NCBI RefSeq assembly: GCF_002286735.1
Contig: NZ_NRTA01000026.1
Span: 1-57,235, forward strand
Direction: 5' to 3'
DNA from: Leptolyngbya sp. BC1307
Lineage (GTDB): Bacteria > Cyanobacteriota > Cyanobacteriia > Phormidesmidales > Phormidesmidaceae
DNA length: 57,235 bases
The notes below the pieces were generated by a model. That model saw only the letters and a list, made by a program, of their open reading frames with translations, made no database searches and was not told the DNA's origin. Of this stretch, positions 44,027 through 51,831 are shown one piece after another; the first letter of the stretch is position 1; each line of letters begins with the position of its first letter. The translations under genes were made by a program, and so were the position numbers.

Positions 44027-44815
44027 CTACATGCCTGGGAAGTGCTCAATCTCAGCGTAGCCATTGAACAGCAGTTGCTTGCCTTCTATCTCTAAGCGAT
44101 TTACTCGTAGGGAAACACCATCCAGGTCAAACCGCTCTAGATCCACCATATTATTCAGCACTTCAACGAAGCCTGGCATCAGCGCTTCAGAGAGCCAGCA
44201 GACATCTTCTGAGATCTCACTCGGGTCAAACTGCGTGTCGGTAAAGACTACCCGGCGGCGGCGCTCAACGCTGATCTCTGCCGACAGGCAGATAGGCACG
44301 TCTTGGCGGTTGGGCAGGTCGGTCATCGTCGAAATTTTCACCCGCCGATTGGGCTGTAAGACAATATGAATATCGCGAAAGGACACAGGCTCACCGCCAG
44401 AGAGGTCGGTGATTGCCTCGCTTTCTACATTTTGCAAATGCTTTTCTACCAGGTCAGCTTTAAACGCCCGGTTGATGCCTGATTCGGTCATGGTGACAGT
44501 GGCGATCGCATGGGTTGCCTGCTTCATGCGAATTTTGCCGCCCATCAGCCCAGAAATGTCTAAAGACACGGCATCTGTCTCAAACTCCATCTCCGCCGCT
44601 TCAAACATTTTGCGGATAATCAGGCCGCGACCCTTCATCTGAAAACTATCGACGACCCCCTGCAAAATCTTGCTAGAAGGCGAGCAGCGAATCGAAACTT
44701 CTACAGACTCGCTGCGGGTAAACAGCTGTTGGATAGCCTGACGAGCCACGGAGTTCAGCATGTTTTCGCCGAAATCCTTGGAGGGAGATTTAGAGCCTAG
44801 CAGACCACTTAACAT
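44027..44815 (-). CDS. DUF2993 (LmeA-like) protein
   Basis: A 262-residue protein matching DUF2993, a mainly beta family related to lipid-binding LmeA. Features: SVEVSIRCSPSSKILQGVVDSFQMKGRGL near residue 36, DAVSLDISGLMGGKIRMKQATHAIATVTMTESGINRAF near residue 82, and a late VSLRVNRLEIEGKQLLFNGYAEI. There is no classical signal peptide, and the first 20 residues (MLSGLLGSKSPSKDFGENML) look amphipathic. The function in cyanobacteria is unknown; phospholipid binding is inferred from the family. It is the last gene before a 1.2-kb gap, and the TolQ/ExbB-like gene follows on the same strand at about 90 bases. Confidence 0.85.
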   Translation of the reverse strand: MLSGLLGSKSPSKDFGENMLNSVARQAIQQLFTRSESVEVSIRCSPSSKILQGVVDSFQMKGRGLIIRKMFEAAEMEFETDAVSLDISGLMGGKIRMKQATHAIATVTMTESGINRAFKADLVEKHLQNVESEAITDLSGGEPVSFRDIHIVLQPNRRVKISTMTDLPNRQDVPICLSAEISVERRRRVVFTDTQFDPSEISEDVCWLSEALMPGFVEVLNNMVDLERFDLDGVSLRVNRLEIEGKQLLFNGYAEIEHFPGM

Positions 44816-45988
44816 GCTTGAGGTAAATACCTGCTTAAGAGGGGCAGTCTTACTTGTAACAAAATATGAACAAGCTTGCCACGGTATCGGAGCTATCTTT
44901 GGGATGAATCGTGTCTGATGAGTCTGATAATATTTCTAAATACTGCGGTGGTTACCGACGCTGTCTATTATGCTCAATCATTGACTGGCTATAGCGCCTA
45001 CCGAAATATCACAGCAGAGCGCTCCGCTGAATAGCGCCTCTCTAGATTGAGAATACTCCATAGATAGAATCAGCAGTTTTTATTGCTAAATTGCTGCCTT
45101 GCTGATGCAATTCCTGTCTGCTTCTGTCTATAAAGTGCCTTATCTACACAGCGAAGTCTACAGGGCCGCATGGGTGGGGCGCTGCCCCATATCGACCCAT
45201 TTTACCGAAATAGTCAAGCAGACAGCTATTGGGTAAACGCAGATGATGTTAACGCCTAGCGTCTGATATTTTAGATAGCTTCAGCGAATTTTATCCGGTA
45301 TTTTTCAAATGTTTTTGAGTGTCTATATCTTCCGGGAGAGGCACAGACAACCACACACAGCCGCACCTGTAAAGCGCGTCTGTACAGGCGTCTTCTTTAC
45401 ACCAAACTGATTGTCTGTGTTAGTGATTTCATTCCTTTAGATGAGATTAAGTTATCTCGGCGCATCCCGCAGCCAAAATTCTTTACTGTATGATAATCAA
45501 ATATACACAAGGTTCTTTGATACCAATTGCTATAAGCGTTCGGTTAGTGCTTTTATCTAGATATCTTCAATCAGCTAACTGCCGTATTTGACTCAGCCCA
45601 GTTAGAAAGCTGATTAGCAAGCGCTTCTCTGGCCAACTTTTCTGGCCCAACTGGGTAGCTCAACCTGTCAATTGAATCTGATTGCTTATTCGGCAGGTTC
45701 GGTAATAATAGTCAACTCGCTCGTGGTAATAGCTTTGCGAATACTACCAGGAATTGGGTTGCTAACAGTTGTCAGGCCGCAGGGCGCTTCTAATAGTACT
45801 TCATCTAAGATCATCAGCATGGCGCTGCCTGTCCGTTGTTTGGACGATTCCCGCGTTGCTGCTTGACGCCTGGATATTCGCTATCTTGAAACTATGTCCT
45901 GGGGAATGATAGGTTCTGCCAGCGGCATAGAAATTTAAATCCAAAGGTCAATCCATAGAAACCCTGCACTCTTTCAGTCAAAAAGATT
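44816..45988. other. 1.2-kb gap upstream of the LabA-like gene
   Basis: Mostly non-coding and AT-richer than the genes. It holds a TGGGGC-GCT-GCCCCA hairpin near 45176-45190, a GGCCAACTTTTCTGGCC hairpin near 45630, and a 44-codon minus-strand ORF (45686-45820, listed separately). No tRNA or other structured RNA could be recognised by eye. The size is unusual for this gene-dense window, so an unannotated RNA is possible. Confidence 0.5.
45686..45820 (-). CDS. Small ORF, 44 residues, unrecognised
   Basis: An ATG-initiated 44-codon frame in a long gap. The sequence begins MLMILDEVLLEAPCGLTTVS and ends in GSIRKAITTSELTIITEPAE, split here. It has a hydrophobic start, a central Cys-Gly, and a Ser/Thr/Ile-rich tail, with no Trp, Phe or His. 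The frame is open for a further 20 codons upstream with charged residues but no good start. There is no strong ribosome binding site (only ACAGG). It could be a peptide-type gene or chance; the protein-like composition in a gene-poor stretch is the main argument. Confidence 0.35.
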   Translation of the reverse strand: MLMILDEVLLEAPCGLTTVSNPIPGSIRKAITTSELTIITEPAE

Positions 45989-46627
45989 ATGTTAAACACT
46001 CATCAAATTCTGGGTCATGATTCTGTTTTTACGCCTGAGCAGGTATTGGAAAACCGGGGCCGTATTGCCATTTTTATAGACGGATCAAATCTGTTTTACG
46101 CTGCCCTACAGCTGGGTATTGAGATTGACTATACTAAGCTACTGAGCCGTTTAACTGCCGGTTCGCGGTTGTTTCGGGCCTTTTTCTATACTGGCGTAGA
46201 TCGTACCAACGAAAAGCAGCAGGGGTTTCTGCTTTGGATGCGTCGAAACGGCTACCGGGTGGTCGCTAAAGACCTGGTACAGCTACCGGACGGCTCGAAG
46301 AAGGCCAACCTGGATGTAGAAGTTGCCGTAGATATGATGGCTCTGGTGGACTCTTATGACACGGCAGTCTTAGTCAGTGGCGATGGCGATCTGGCTTATG
46401 CAGTTGATGCTGCTAGCTATCAAGGGGTTCGTATCGAGGTCGTTAGCCTGCGCTCAATGACTAGCGATAGCCTGATCAATGTTTCTGATCGCTATATTGA
46501 TTTGGATGGGATTAAAGACGATATTCGCAAGGGCGCTCGGGGCAGTAATCCTACTGCTCAGCACAACTATACCTATCGTCCCCTTTCTAGCATAGCGGTG
46601 TTGGACGAGGCCGAGTCTCATCCTTAG
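45989..46627 (+). CDS. LabA-like NYN domain protein
   Basis: A 212-residue NYN/PIN-like nuclease-fold protein of the LabA/DUF88 family. The acidic active-site residues are visible in RIAIFIDGSNLFYAAL (near residue 27), KKANLDVEVAVDMMAL (near residue 109) and VLVSGDGDLAYAVDAA (near residue 128). In Synechococcus elongatus, LabA dampens kaiBC expression within the circadian output; whether this paralogue does so is unknown. NYN proteins may process RNA. ATG at 45989. The 3' end is followed at three bases by a 14-bp tandem duplication. It is on the plus strand with lptC downstream at about 116 bases. Confidence 0.88.
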   Translation: MLNTHQILGHDSVFTPEQVLENRGRIAIFIDGSNLFYAALQLGIEIDYTKLLSRLTAGSRLFRAFFYTGVDRTNEKQQGFLLWMRRNGYRVVAKDLVQLPDGSKKANLDVEVAVDMMALVDSYDTAVLVSGDGDLAYAVDAASYQGVRIEVVSLRSMTSDSLINVSDRYIDLDGIKDDIRKGARGSNPTAQHNYTYRPLSSIAVLDEAESHP

Positions 46628-46630
46628 GCT

Positions 46631-46658
46631 GGCCCCTACTAGATGGCCCCTACTAGAT
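46631..46658. repeat. Perfect 14-bp tandem duplication
   Basis: GGCCCCTACTAGAT occurs twice head to tail three bases after the LabA-like stop; the copies bring an extra in-frame TAG. Confidence 0.93.
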
Positions 46659-46743
46659 GGCTTCGTCAGGGCTGCATCGCTTGAGACAAACTGTCATCAG
46701 CTAGCTAATCAACTGGCTAATTAAAAAGGGGGATTGAGAAGCG

Positions 46744-47949
46744 TTGAAAAGTCGGTGGTATCGATGGACTGCGGTCGCCGCAGCGGTCGTCGTTTTAGTC
46801 GTGGCGTTGCGCACCTGCAGTTCAGATCGCAATCTGGCAGATCGCGATCCGGGCGAACAGATCGAAGCTGAGCTTACCCTACAAACCGTGACGCTTGAGC
46901 AGCCTGACGAAAACGGCAATCTGCTGTGGCGGCTCAAAGCTGAGTCTGTGACCTACAGCCCTGATAAGCAGCGCGCCGAACTCACGGGGCTAGACGGCGA
47001 ATTTTTTCAAGCTGATGAGATCATCTACACCGTGAAAGCCGACCAGGGCGAAGTCCAGCAGAACGGCGAAACCCTATTTTTGAGCGGCAATTTGGTGGCG
47101 ACGAGCACCGAAAATGAGCTGACGATGAAGGGCGAGAAGCTCAAGTGGCAGCCCAAGCAAGATCTGCTGGTGCTGGGCAACTTTGAGGGCGATCCGCTGA
47201 CTGAGGAGACTGGCGACGACGCGGACAAAGCTCCCGTTACTGGCTTCAATCCTCAAGTGGAAGCTGTCGCCCAAATGATGCAGGTCTCTAATAAAGAAAA
47301 CCGGGTGGAGCTAACCGGCGATGTCGTCGCCAAAAGCAAAGCCTCTCCCTGGATGGCCTTCACATCAGACCATCTGATCTGGCTGACCGAGCAAAAAGTG
47401 ATCGAGGCCGATCAGCCGCTACAAGTCGAGCAGTATCAGAGCAAAAACTTTCAGACGGTGAGCGATCGCATTACAGGCCAAACGGGTCAGGTTCAGCTCG
47501 CTGAGAATATCGTCACCCTTACTGAGGCCGTGCAGCTAGACCTGCTCAGCCAGCCACTTAAGGTCAGCAGTGAAATAGCCGTATGGGACGTAGACGCTGA
47601 AACCGTGCAGCTCGATCAGCCGGTTAACATCAATCAACCAGTGCGTAAAATCACCGCCTCAGCTAACCAGGCCAGCCTGGACTTGGCTCAAAAAATAATT
47701 TACCTGGTCGGCAATGTCCGGGCTAACGGCGAAAAAAACGACACCCGCCTAACCGCTGACCGAGTCACCTGGCAGACCACCAGTCAGCAAATAGAGGCCG
47801 AGGGCAACGTTCGCTATCAGCAGGCCGCCAACCCAGAGGTATCGATGAGCGGGCCTAAAGCAACTGGCAATCTTGAGCAGGGCACCGTTGTCATCACTGG
47901 CGGCGAATCTGGAGAAGTCGTGACTGAAATTGTGCCGGGCGAGTTTTAG
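46744..47949 (+). CDS. lptC: LPS export protein LptC (long cyanobacterial form)
   Basis: A 401-residue LptC-like protein. One N-terminal anchor (residues 6-24, YRWTAVAAAVVVLVVALRT) is followed by about 370 residues of beta strands of the beta-jellyroll LptA/LptC type. Examples are LWRLKAESVTYSPDKQRAEL, VQQNGETLFLSGNLVATS, and three later repeats such as NQASLDLAQKIIYLVGNVRAN. It should accept lipopolysaccharide-type lipids from LptBFG at the inner membrane and pass them to LptA. Cyanobacterial forms are longer than the roughly 190-residue enterobacterial LptC and contain extra jellyroll repeats. The start is TTG with GGGGGA upstream. No other lpt gene is adjacent. Confidence 0.85.
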   Translation: MKSRWYRWTAVAAAVVVLVVALRTCSSDRNLADRDPGEQIEAELTLQTVTLEQPDENGNLLWRLKAESVTYSPDKQRAELTGLDGEFFQADEIIYTVKADQGEVQQNGETLFLSGNLVATSTENELTMKGEKLKWQPKQDLLVLGNFEGDPLTEETGDDADKAPVTGFNPQVEAVAQMMQVSNKENRVELTGDVVAKSKASPWMAFTSDHLIWLTEQKVIEADQPLQVEQYQSKNFQTVSDRITGQTGQVQLAENIVTLTEAVQLDLLSQPLKVSSEIAVWDVDAETVQLDQPVNINQPVRKITASANQASLDLAQKIIYLVGNVRANGEKNDTRLTADRVTWQTTSQQIEAEGNVRYQQAANPEVSMSGPKATGNLEQGTVVITGGESGEVVTEIVPGEF

Positions 47950-48009
47950 TCGGCTGAGTGGCTGAAATCCGGCATGGCCGCCGGTCAGCGAGCTGAATAG
48001 CGCATCTGG

Positions 48010-49431
48010 CTAATTGCTGTACATGGGCTGATTTCGCTGCGGATCGCCTAGCTGGTAAGGTGCCTGACCAATGTTTACGGTCGTTTTTAGCTCTGGTGGA
48101 ATCTCAGTGGCTTTGCCCCACTGCTGCTCTATGGCGGAGACTACCTGATCCTGGCGCGATCGCAAGTCATTCAAATCCGACCCGTAGTTCAGAATAGAAA
48201 ACCATACGATGCCCTTTTGCTGAGTTGGCACAGCGCCCGCCAAGGCACTGACTACCGCTAAAGTGCCCGTCTTTACAACCGCGTTATTAGGAATATTGCG
48301 GTCTGTCACCGTGCCGCCATCTGCACCGACGACCGGAAAAATGTCAGAGAGGGTGAAGCCTTGCGATCGCAGCTCATCCTGCATTTTTTGCAACATGACC
48401 ACCGCTGCCCGAGGAGACATCTGGTTGCCCTCGCCCAATCCAGAGCCATTGATCAGCGATAGCTCCTCCGGCGGTAGATCAGTCGCGGTCTCCATCTGGC
48501 GAACGACCGCTGCTGGGCCGCCCAGGCTGCTGGCAATCTGCTCGGCCATGGCATTGTTGCTATAGATATTCATGGCTTTGAGCACGGCGACCAGCGGCAT
48601 CGAGTCATGGCGAACCAGCCAGCCGCTGACCCGGTTTTTAGCGCTGCTAGGATCGCTCACCACTTCACCATCAATCTGAATTTGCGGCTGCGGTGTGCCT
48701 GGCGGCATACTCTCATACGCGCTTTGAGCTGCATAGTCCCAAGCCGTTGCATTCATGGCCTGCTTTAGCATTTGGCCCGAGGCACTCTGGCTAGCGTCAA
48801 AATTCATGGTGAAGCCGCCAGCAATCACCAGATTGCCAGTGACCTGGCGAATGCCCATTTGCTGGAGCGTATTGCCAAGGGCGATCGCCTCCTCCCAAAC
48901 AAACAGCGGATCGTAGCCGCCTTCAATCACCAGATCGCCAATGACGACGCCATCTTCAAGCTGGCCTTGCCAGCCCACCAGGGTCTCAAAGCGGTACTCT
49001 GGTCCCCAGGTGGACAGCGCAGCCAGACTAGTGGCGATCTTCGTCAGTGAGGCGGCTGGGCGACGCACCGAGCCCTGATGCTGGGCGACGGTATACGGGC
49101 CGACGGCTACCCAGACGCCCTGATCGCCCGTGAGATAACCGTTGGTCGATAGCCCGTTCAGATAGCCCGAGACCAGCGAGTCAGCGGCAGGATCGCTAGC
49201 GATCGCCGTCCTCACCCAAGCAGACTCCCAGTCAGGGCGAATATCCACCGAGCCCAGGTTTAAGCCCTCAACCGGTTGCCACGATCCCCAGCCCCAGACC
49301 ACCCCTAATATCGAACCCAGTACGCCTGGCACCCAACCCGGTTGCCAGCGGCGTTCTAAAAACTTCAGCACTAAACCTATGTTCCTCAGCAGATCCGTTC
49401 GTCGATATCTTGCCAAAGATACACTATCCAT
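48010..49431 (-). CDS. dacB: D-alanyl-D-alanine carboxypeptidase (S13/DacB type)
   Basis: A 473-residue penicillin-binding-protein family member of the S13 type. Catalytic motifs are SLTK (in RRPAASLTKIATSLAAL), SNN (in NIYSNNAMAEQIASSLGG) and KTG (in VVKTGTLAVVSALAG). A hydrophobic segment near residues 34-50 (VPGVLGSILGVVWGWG) should export or anchor it. It trims the terminal D-Ala from peptidoglycan stem peptides or acts as an endopeptidase in the periplasm. ATG at 49431 is chosen; the frame runs open to 49491, but that would overlap the divergent gene and add no signal. Specific DacB versus PBP4 naming follows the family. Confidence 0.85.
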   Translation of the reverse strand: MDSVSLARYRRTDLLRNIGLVLKFLERRWQPGWVPGVLGSILGVVWGWGSWQPVEGLNLGSVDIRPDWESAWVRTAIASDPAADSLVSGYLNGLSTNGYLTGDQGVWVAVGPYTVAQHQGSVRRPAASLTKIATSLAALSTWGPEYRFETLVGWQGQLEDGVVIGDLVIEGGYDPLFVWEEAIALGNTLQQMGIRQVTGNLVIAGGFTMNFDASQSASGQMLKQAMNATAWDYAAQSAYESMPPGTPQPQIQIDGEVVSDPSSAKNRVSGWLVRHDSMPLVAVLKAMNIYSNNAMAEQIASSLGGPAAVVRQMETATDLPPEELSLINGSGLGEGNQMSPRAAVVMLQKMQDELRSQGFTLSDIFPVVGADGGTVTDRNIPNNAVVKTGTLAVVSALAGAVPTQQKGIVWFSILNYGSDLNDLRSRQDQVVSAIEQQWGKATEIPPELKTTVNIGQAPYQLGDPQRNQPMYSN

Positions 49432-49467
49432 AGTGCACCTGTGCATATAGCGCGAGCATTCCCTACC

Positions 49468-50145
49468 ATGGCCCGACCCGACCAAAATCAAGTTTTACGA
49501 CGGCTGCCCATTGTCGTGGGTGCCCTTGGCGGCACGCTGCTGTTTATCAACCGTATAACTACCCCGCTACTGAGCGAGTCACAGTCGCGCGCCGATGCCT
49601 TGGGGGTGATTTTGAGTGCCCTGCTGATTTTGACGGGTCTGCTGTGGCAGCGAATTCAGCCCAAATCACCGGAAGTCGTCACGCTGATAGGCGAAGAGGG
49701 CTTTGATTTAGTCGAGCAACTGCCCGAAGCGGTTCAAATCGAGCTGGCTTGGGCATCGCATTTGCTGCTGACTAACACGGCCACCCGCAGCGTCGTCGTC
49801 TATTACGATGGCACAGTGCTGCTCAGACGCGGCGTACTAGGGCCAAAAGAGACGCTAGTTCCTGGCAATATCGTTCAGCGCATCTTAGATAAACAAAAAC
49901 CGGTCTATCTGGTCAATCTCAGCATCTATCCGGGGCGCATAGAATTTGACTATCTGCCGCCGAATACGCAGGGGGTGATCTGTCAGCCGCTGGGCGATCG
50001 CGGCGTATTAATATTAGGTGCCCACGCCCCGCGCAGCTACACCCAGCAAGACGAAGCCTGGATCACCGGCATTGCCGAGAAAGTAGGTGACAGCCTTAGC
50101 CGCCTTCTCCCTCCAGCACCCGCACAGCCACCGTCGAAACCTTAA
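49468..50145 (+). CDS. Cofactor assembly of complex C subunit B (CCB2/CCB4-like)
   Basis: A 225-residue membrane protein resembling the CCB2/CCB4 family that helps attach haem c(i) to cytochrome b6 in the b6f complex. Two N-terminal spans (LPIVVGALGGTLLFINRI and ALGVILSALLILTGLLW) are followed by a soluble domain. The latter contains SVVVYYDGTVLLRRGVLGP and VNLSIYPGRIEFDYLP. The C-terminal Pro/Ala tail (PPAPAQPPSKP) overlaps by 50 bases with the convergent DUF4330 gene. ATG at 49468 is preferred; a GTG at 49441 would add nine residues. It is divergent from dacB with only 36 bases between starts, so the promoters must be tightly packed. Confidence 0.8.
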   Translation: MARPDQNQVLRRLPIVVGALGGTLLFINRITTPLLSESQSRADALGVILSALLILTGLLWQRIQPKSPEVVTLIGEEGFDLVEQLPEAVQIELAWASHLLLTNTATRSVVVYYDGTVLLRRGVLGPKETLVPGNIVQRILDKQKPVYLVNLSIYPGRIEFDYLPPNTQGVICQPLGDRGVLILGAHAPRSYTQQDEAWITGIAEKVGDSLSRLLPPAPAQPPSKP

Positions 50146-50635
50146 AGTTGTAGTCTTTACCCTCGATCTCGACAGGTGTGCCGATTTTGATCGGGACACC
50201 CAGCACTGGGCCATCGGCGGTGATCTGCGCCTGTCCGCCTAAAGTGATCAGCATATCTGCGGTGTAATTCAGCTCTGGTCTGGGGTCAGGATAGGATTTG
50301 ACAGTGCCATCTGGCTGAGGCACCGCTACGCTGCGAGGCAGGGCCTGCACTTTTTTAACCCCAATCTTGCCATAGGGCTGGTTGCGCACAATGATATTGG
50401 TAGAGTCTGCCTTAGAGAGGCTGGTTAAAAACTCTTCCGGATTGAGCACAGTCAGGCCCCGCGCAATTACATCCACCTCGATCTCTTGAGTTTTTGATCC
50501 GACTTGAGCCACCGAACCTTGAGAACCTGGGTAGAAAAAGATCCCGAAGATCACCATGACGATTGCCAGCGCCGCCCCCAGATCTAATAGACTCAGCTTG
50601 CCAAAGAGCCGTCCCTGAGAATCTAAAATTGCCAT
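50096..50635 (-). CDS. DUF4330 domain-containing protein
   Basis: A 179-residue protein of the DUF4330 family. It has an N-terminal membrane segment (residues 14-34, LLDLGAALAIVMVIFGIFFYP) after MAILDSQGRLFGKLS, then an extracytoplasmic beta domain (TQEIEVDVIARGLTVLNPEEF, LITLGGQAQITADGPVLG, VSTVAVRVLE). The function is unknown; the fold resembles mechanosensitive or efflux-related beta domains only weakly. The 3' end overlaps the convergent ccb-like gene by 50 bases, so both genes cannot be transcribed past their ends without antisense pairing. The start is ATG at 50635. A long gap of about 350 bases precedes it. Confidence 0.82.
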   Translation of the reverse strand: MAILDSQGRLFGKLSLLDLGAALAIVMVIFGIFFYPGSQGSVAQVGSKTQEIEVDVIARGLTVLNPEEFLTSLSKADSTNIIVRNQPYGKIGVKKVQALPRSVAVPQPDGTVKSYPDPRPELNYTADMLITLGGQAQITADGPVLGVPIKIGTPVEIEGKDYNFKVSTVAVRVLEGEGG

Positions 50636-50982
50636 CGCTTTACTCGTCTACACAGCTTCAATTGCACAGTCCTTTTGCGGGTGCCTCACGCCTGACAGCG
50701 CTAGCCAGATGCCCTCTTCAGCAGCAGTCTGTGCACTACAACCACAGTATTTAATCACACTTTCAAACGGTCATTCCTTAAGGTGTGCTGAAAGGTGTGC
50801 TGATGGGGCCTGATAAATCGTGGAGATTCATACGGATGAGCCTTGCCAAAACACACCATAGGAAGGACTGCTTTCAGTTTTGAAAGTGTCACAATTTGAC
50901 CAGAATGATCCGTTGAGCTAACTAAGCTGAGGTAGGGAGCATTTCACTAAGCACTTGCAACTAATCGTCTCTAAATTAAACT
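50636..50982. other. Divergent gap with inverted repeat and tandem duplication
   Basis: No gene was found. ACACTTTCAAA (50757-50767) and TTTGAAAGTGT (50879-50889) form a perfect 11-bp inverted pair 111 bases apart. Between them lies the 12-bp tandem duplication AAGGTGTGCTGA x2 (50780-50803). The pair could be a two-site operator for the divergent DUF4330 and M48 genes. Confidence 0.5.
50780..50803. repeat. Perfect 12-bp tandem duplication
   Basis: AAGGTGTGCTGA occurs twice head to tail in the gap before the M48 protease. Confidence 0.9.
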
Positions 50983-51831
50983 ATGTCTAAGCTGTTGGAC
51001 TTTAAAAGCAGACTCTATCGCCGGTTGGTCTACGGACTGGTCGCGATGACTATGGTCTTGGGCATCGGAGTAACGACCGCTCAGCCTTCTCATGCGGGCT
51101 GGCTAGACCTGATATTTCAAGGAGTTAGGGTCTATCAGCTCTCTAACATGTCTAATGAGCAGGAAGTTGACCTGGGTCGCGGTATCAACAACCAGCTAGT
51201 CAACAGCCGCCAAATCAGGCTGTACCGCAACGAATCGCTCAATACCTATGTGAACGATATTGGCCAGCGGCTGGCGGCGGTGAGCGATCGCCCTGGCATT
51301 CCTTACACCTTTCAAATTGTGCAGGATAGCTCAGTCAATGCCTTTGCTACGATGGGCGGCTATGTTTATGTCACGACAGGGCTAATGGCTGCTGCTGACA
51401 ACGAAGCTGAGTTAGCAAGCGTGATTGGACATGAGATTGGTCATATTTCAGGTCGTCATGCAGTTGAGCAGATGCGGCAGGCGGCGATTACTCAGGGTAT
51501 TACTGGCGCACTCGGGGTCAATCGCGATCGCCTGATCAACATCGGCGCCCAAGTCGCGTTGCAGCTGCCCGCGAGCCGCAGCGCTGAGTACGAAGCGGAT
51601 CGGCAAGGGTTTGATACCCTGGGTCGTGCGGGGTACGACCAGGCAGCAATGGTGGCCTTCATGAAAAAGCTCGTGCGTCAGGGCTCACCGCCGGAGTTTT
51701 TGAGTACTCACCCGGATGCTCGCAATCGGGTGACCCAGCTTCAGCAGAATCTAAATGAGTCTGCGCTACCGCAGGCAACAGCAGGGATGAGTGAGACGGC
51801 TTATAGCTCTAATATTGCGCCGTTGCGGTAG
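50983..51831 (+). CDS. Periplasmic M48 metalloprotease
   Basis: A 282-residue M48-family protease with a signal peptide (residues 11-38, LYRRLVYGLVAMTMVLGIGV ... SHA) and the zinc motif H150-E-I-G-H154. A downstream Glu in RSAEYEADRQGFD gives the third ligand. The SSVNAFATMGGYVYVTTGLM stretch is conserved in the BepA/YcaL/Loi-type group. It probably degrades misfolded envelope or lumenal proteins. The C-terminal FLSTHPDARNRVTQL matches the family. ATG at 50983. The last 23 bases overlap the convergent coaX gene. Confidence 0.9.
   Translation: MSKLLDFKSRLYRRLVYGLVAMTMVLGIGVTTAQPSHAGWLDLIFQGVRVYQLSNMSNEQEVDLGRGINNQLVNSRQIRLYRNESLNTYVNDIGQRLAAVSDRPGIPYTFQIVQDSSVNAFATMGGYVYVTTGLMAAADNEAELASVIGHEIGHISGRHAVEQMRQAAITQGITGALGVNRDRLINIGAQVALQLPASRSAEYEADRQGFDTLGRAGYDQAAMVAFMKKLVRQGSPPEFLSTHPDARNRVTQLQQNLNESALPQATAGMSETAYSSNIAPLR

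Noticed and set aside
45168-45200. GC-rich hairpin TGGGGC-GCT-GCCCCA considered as a terminator
   Set aside because: It is far from any gene end and has no T-run.
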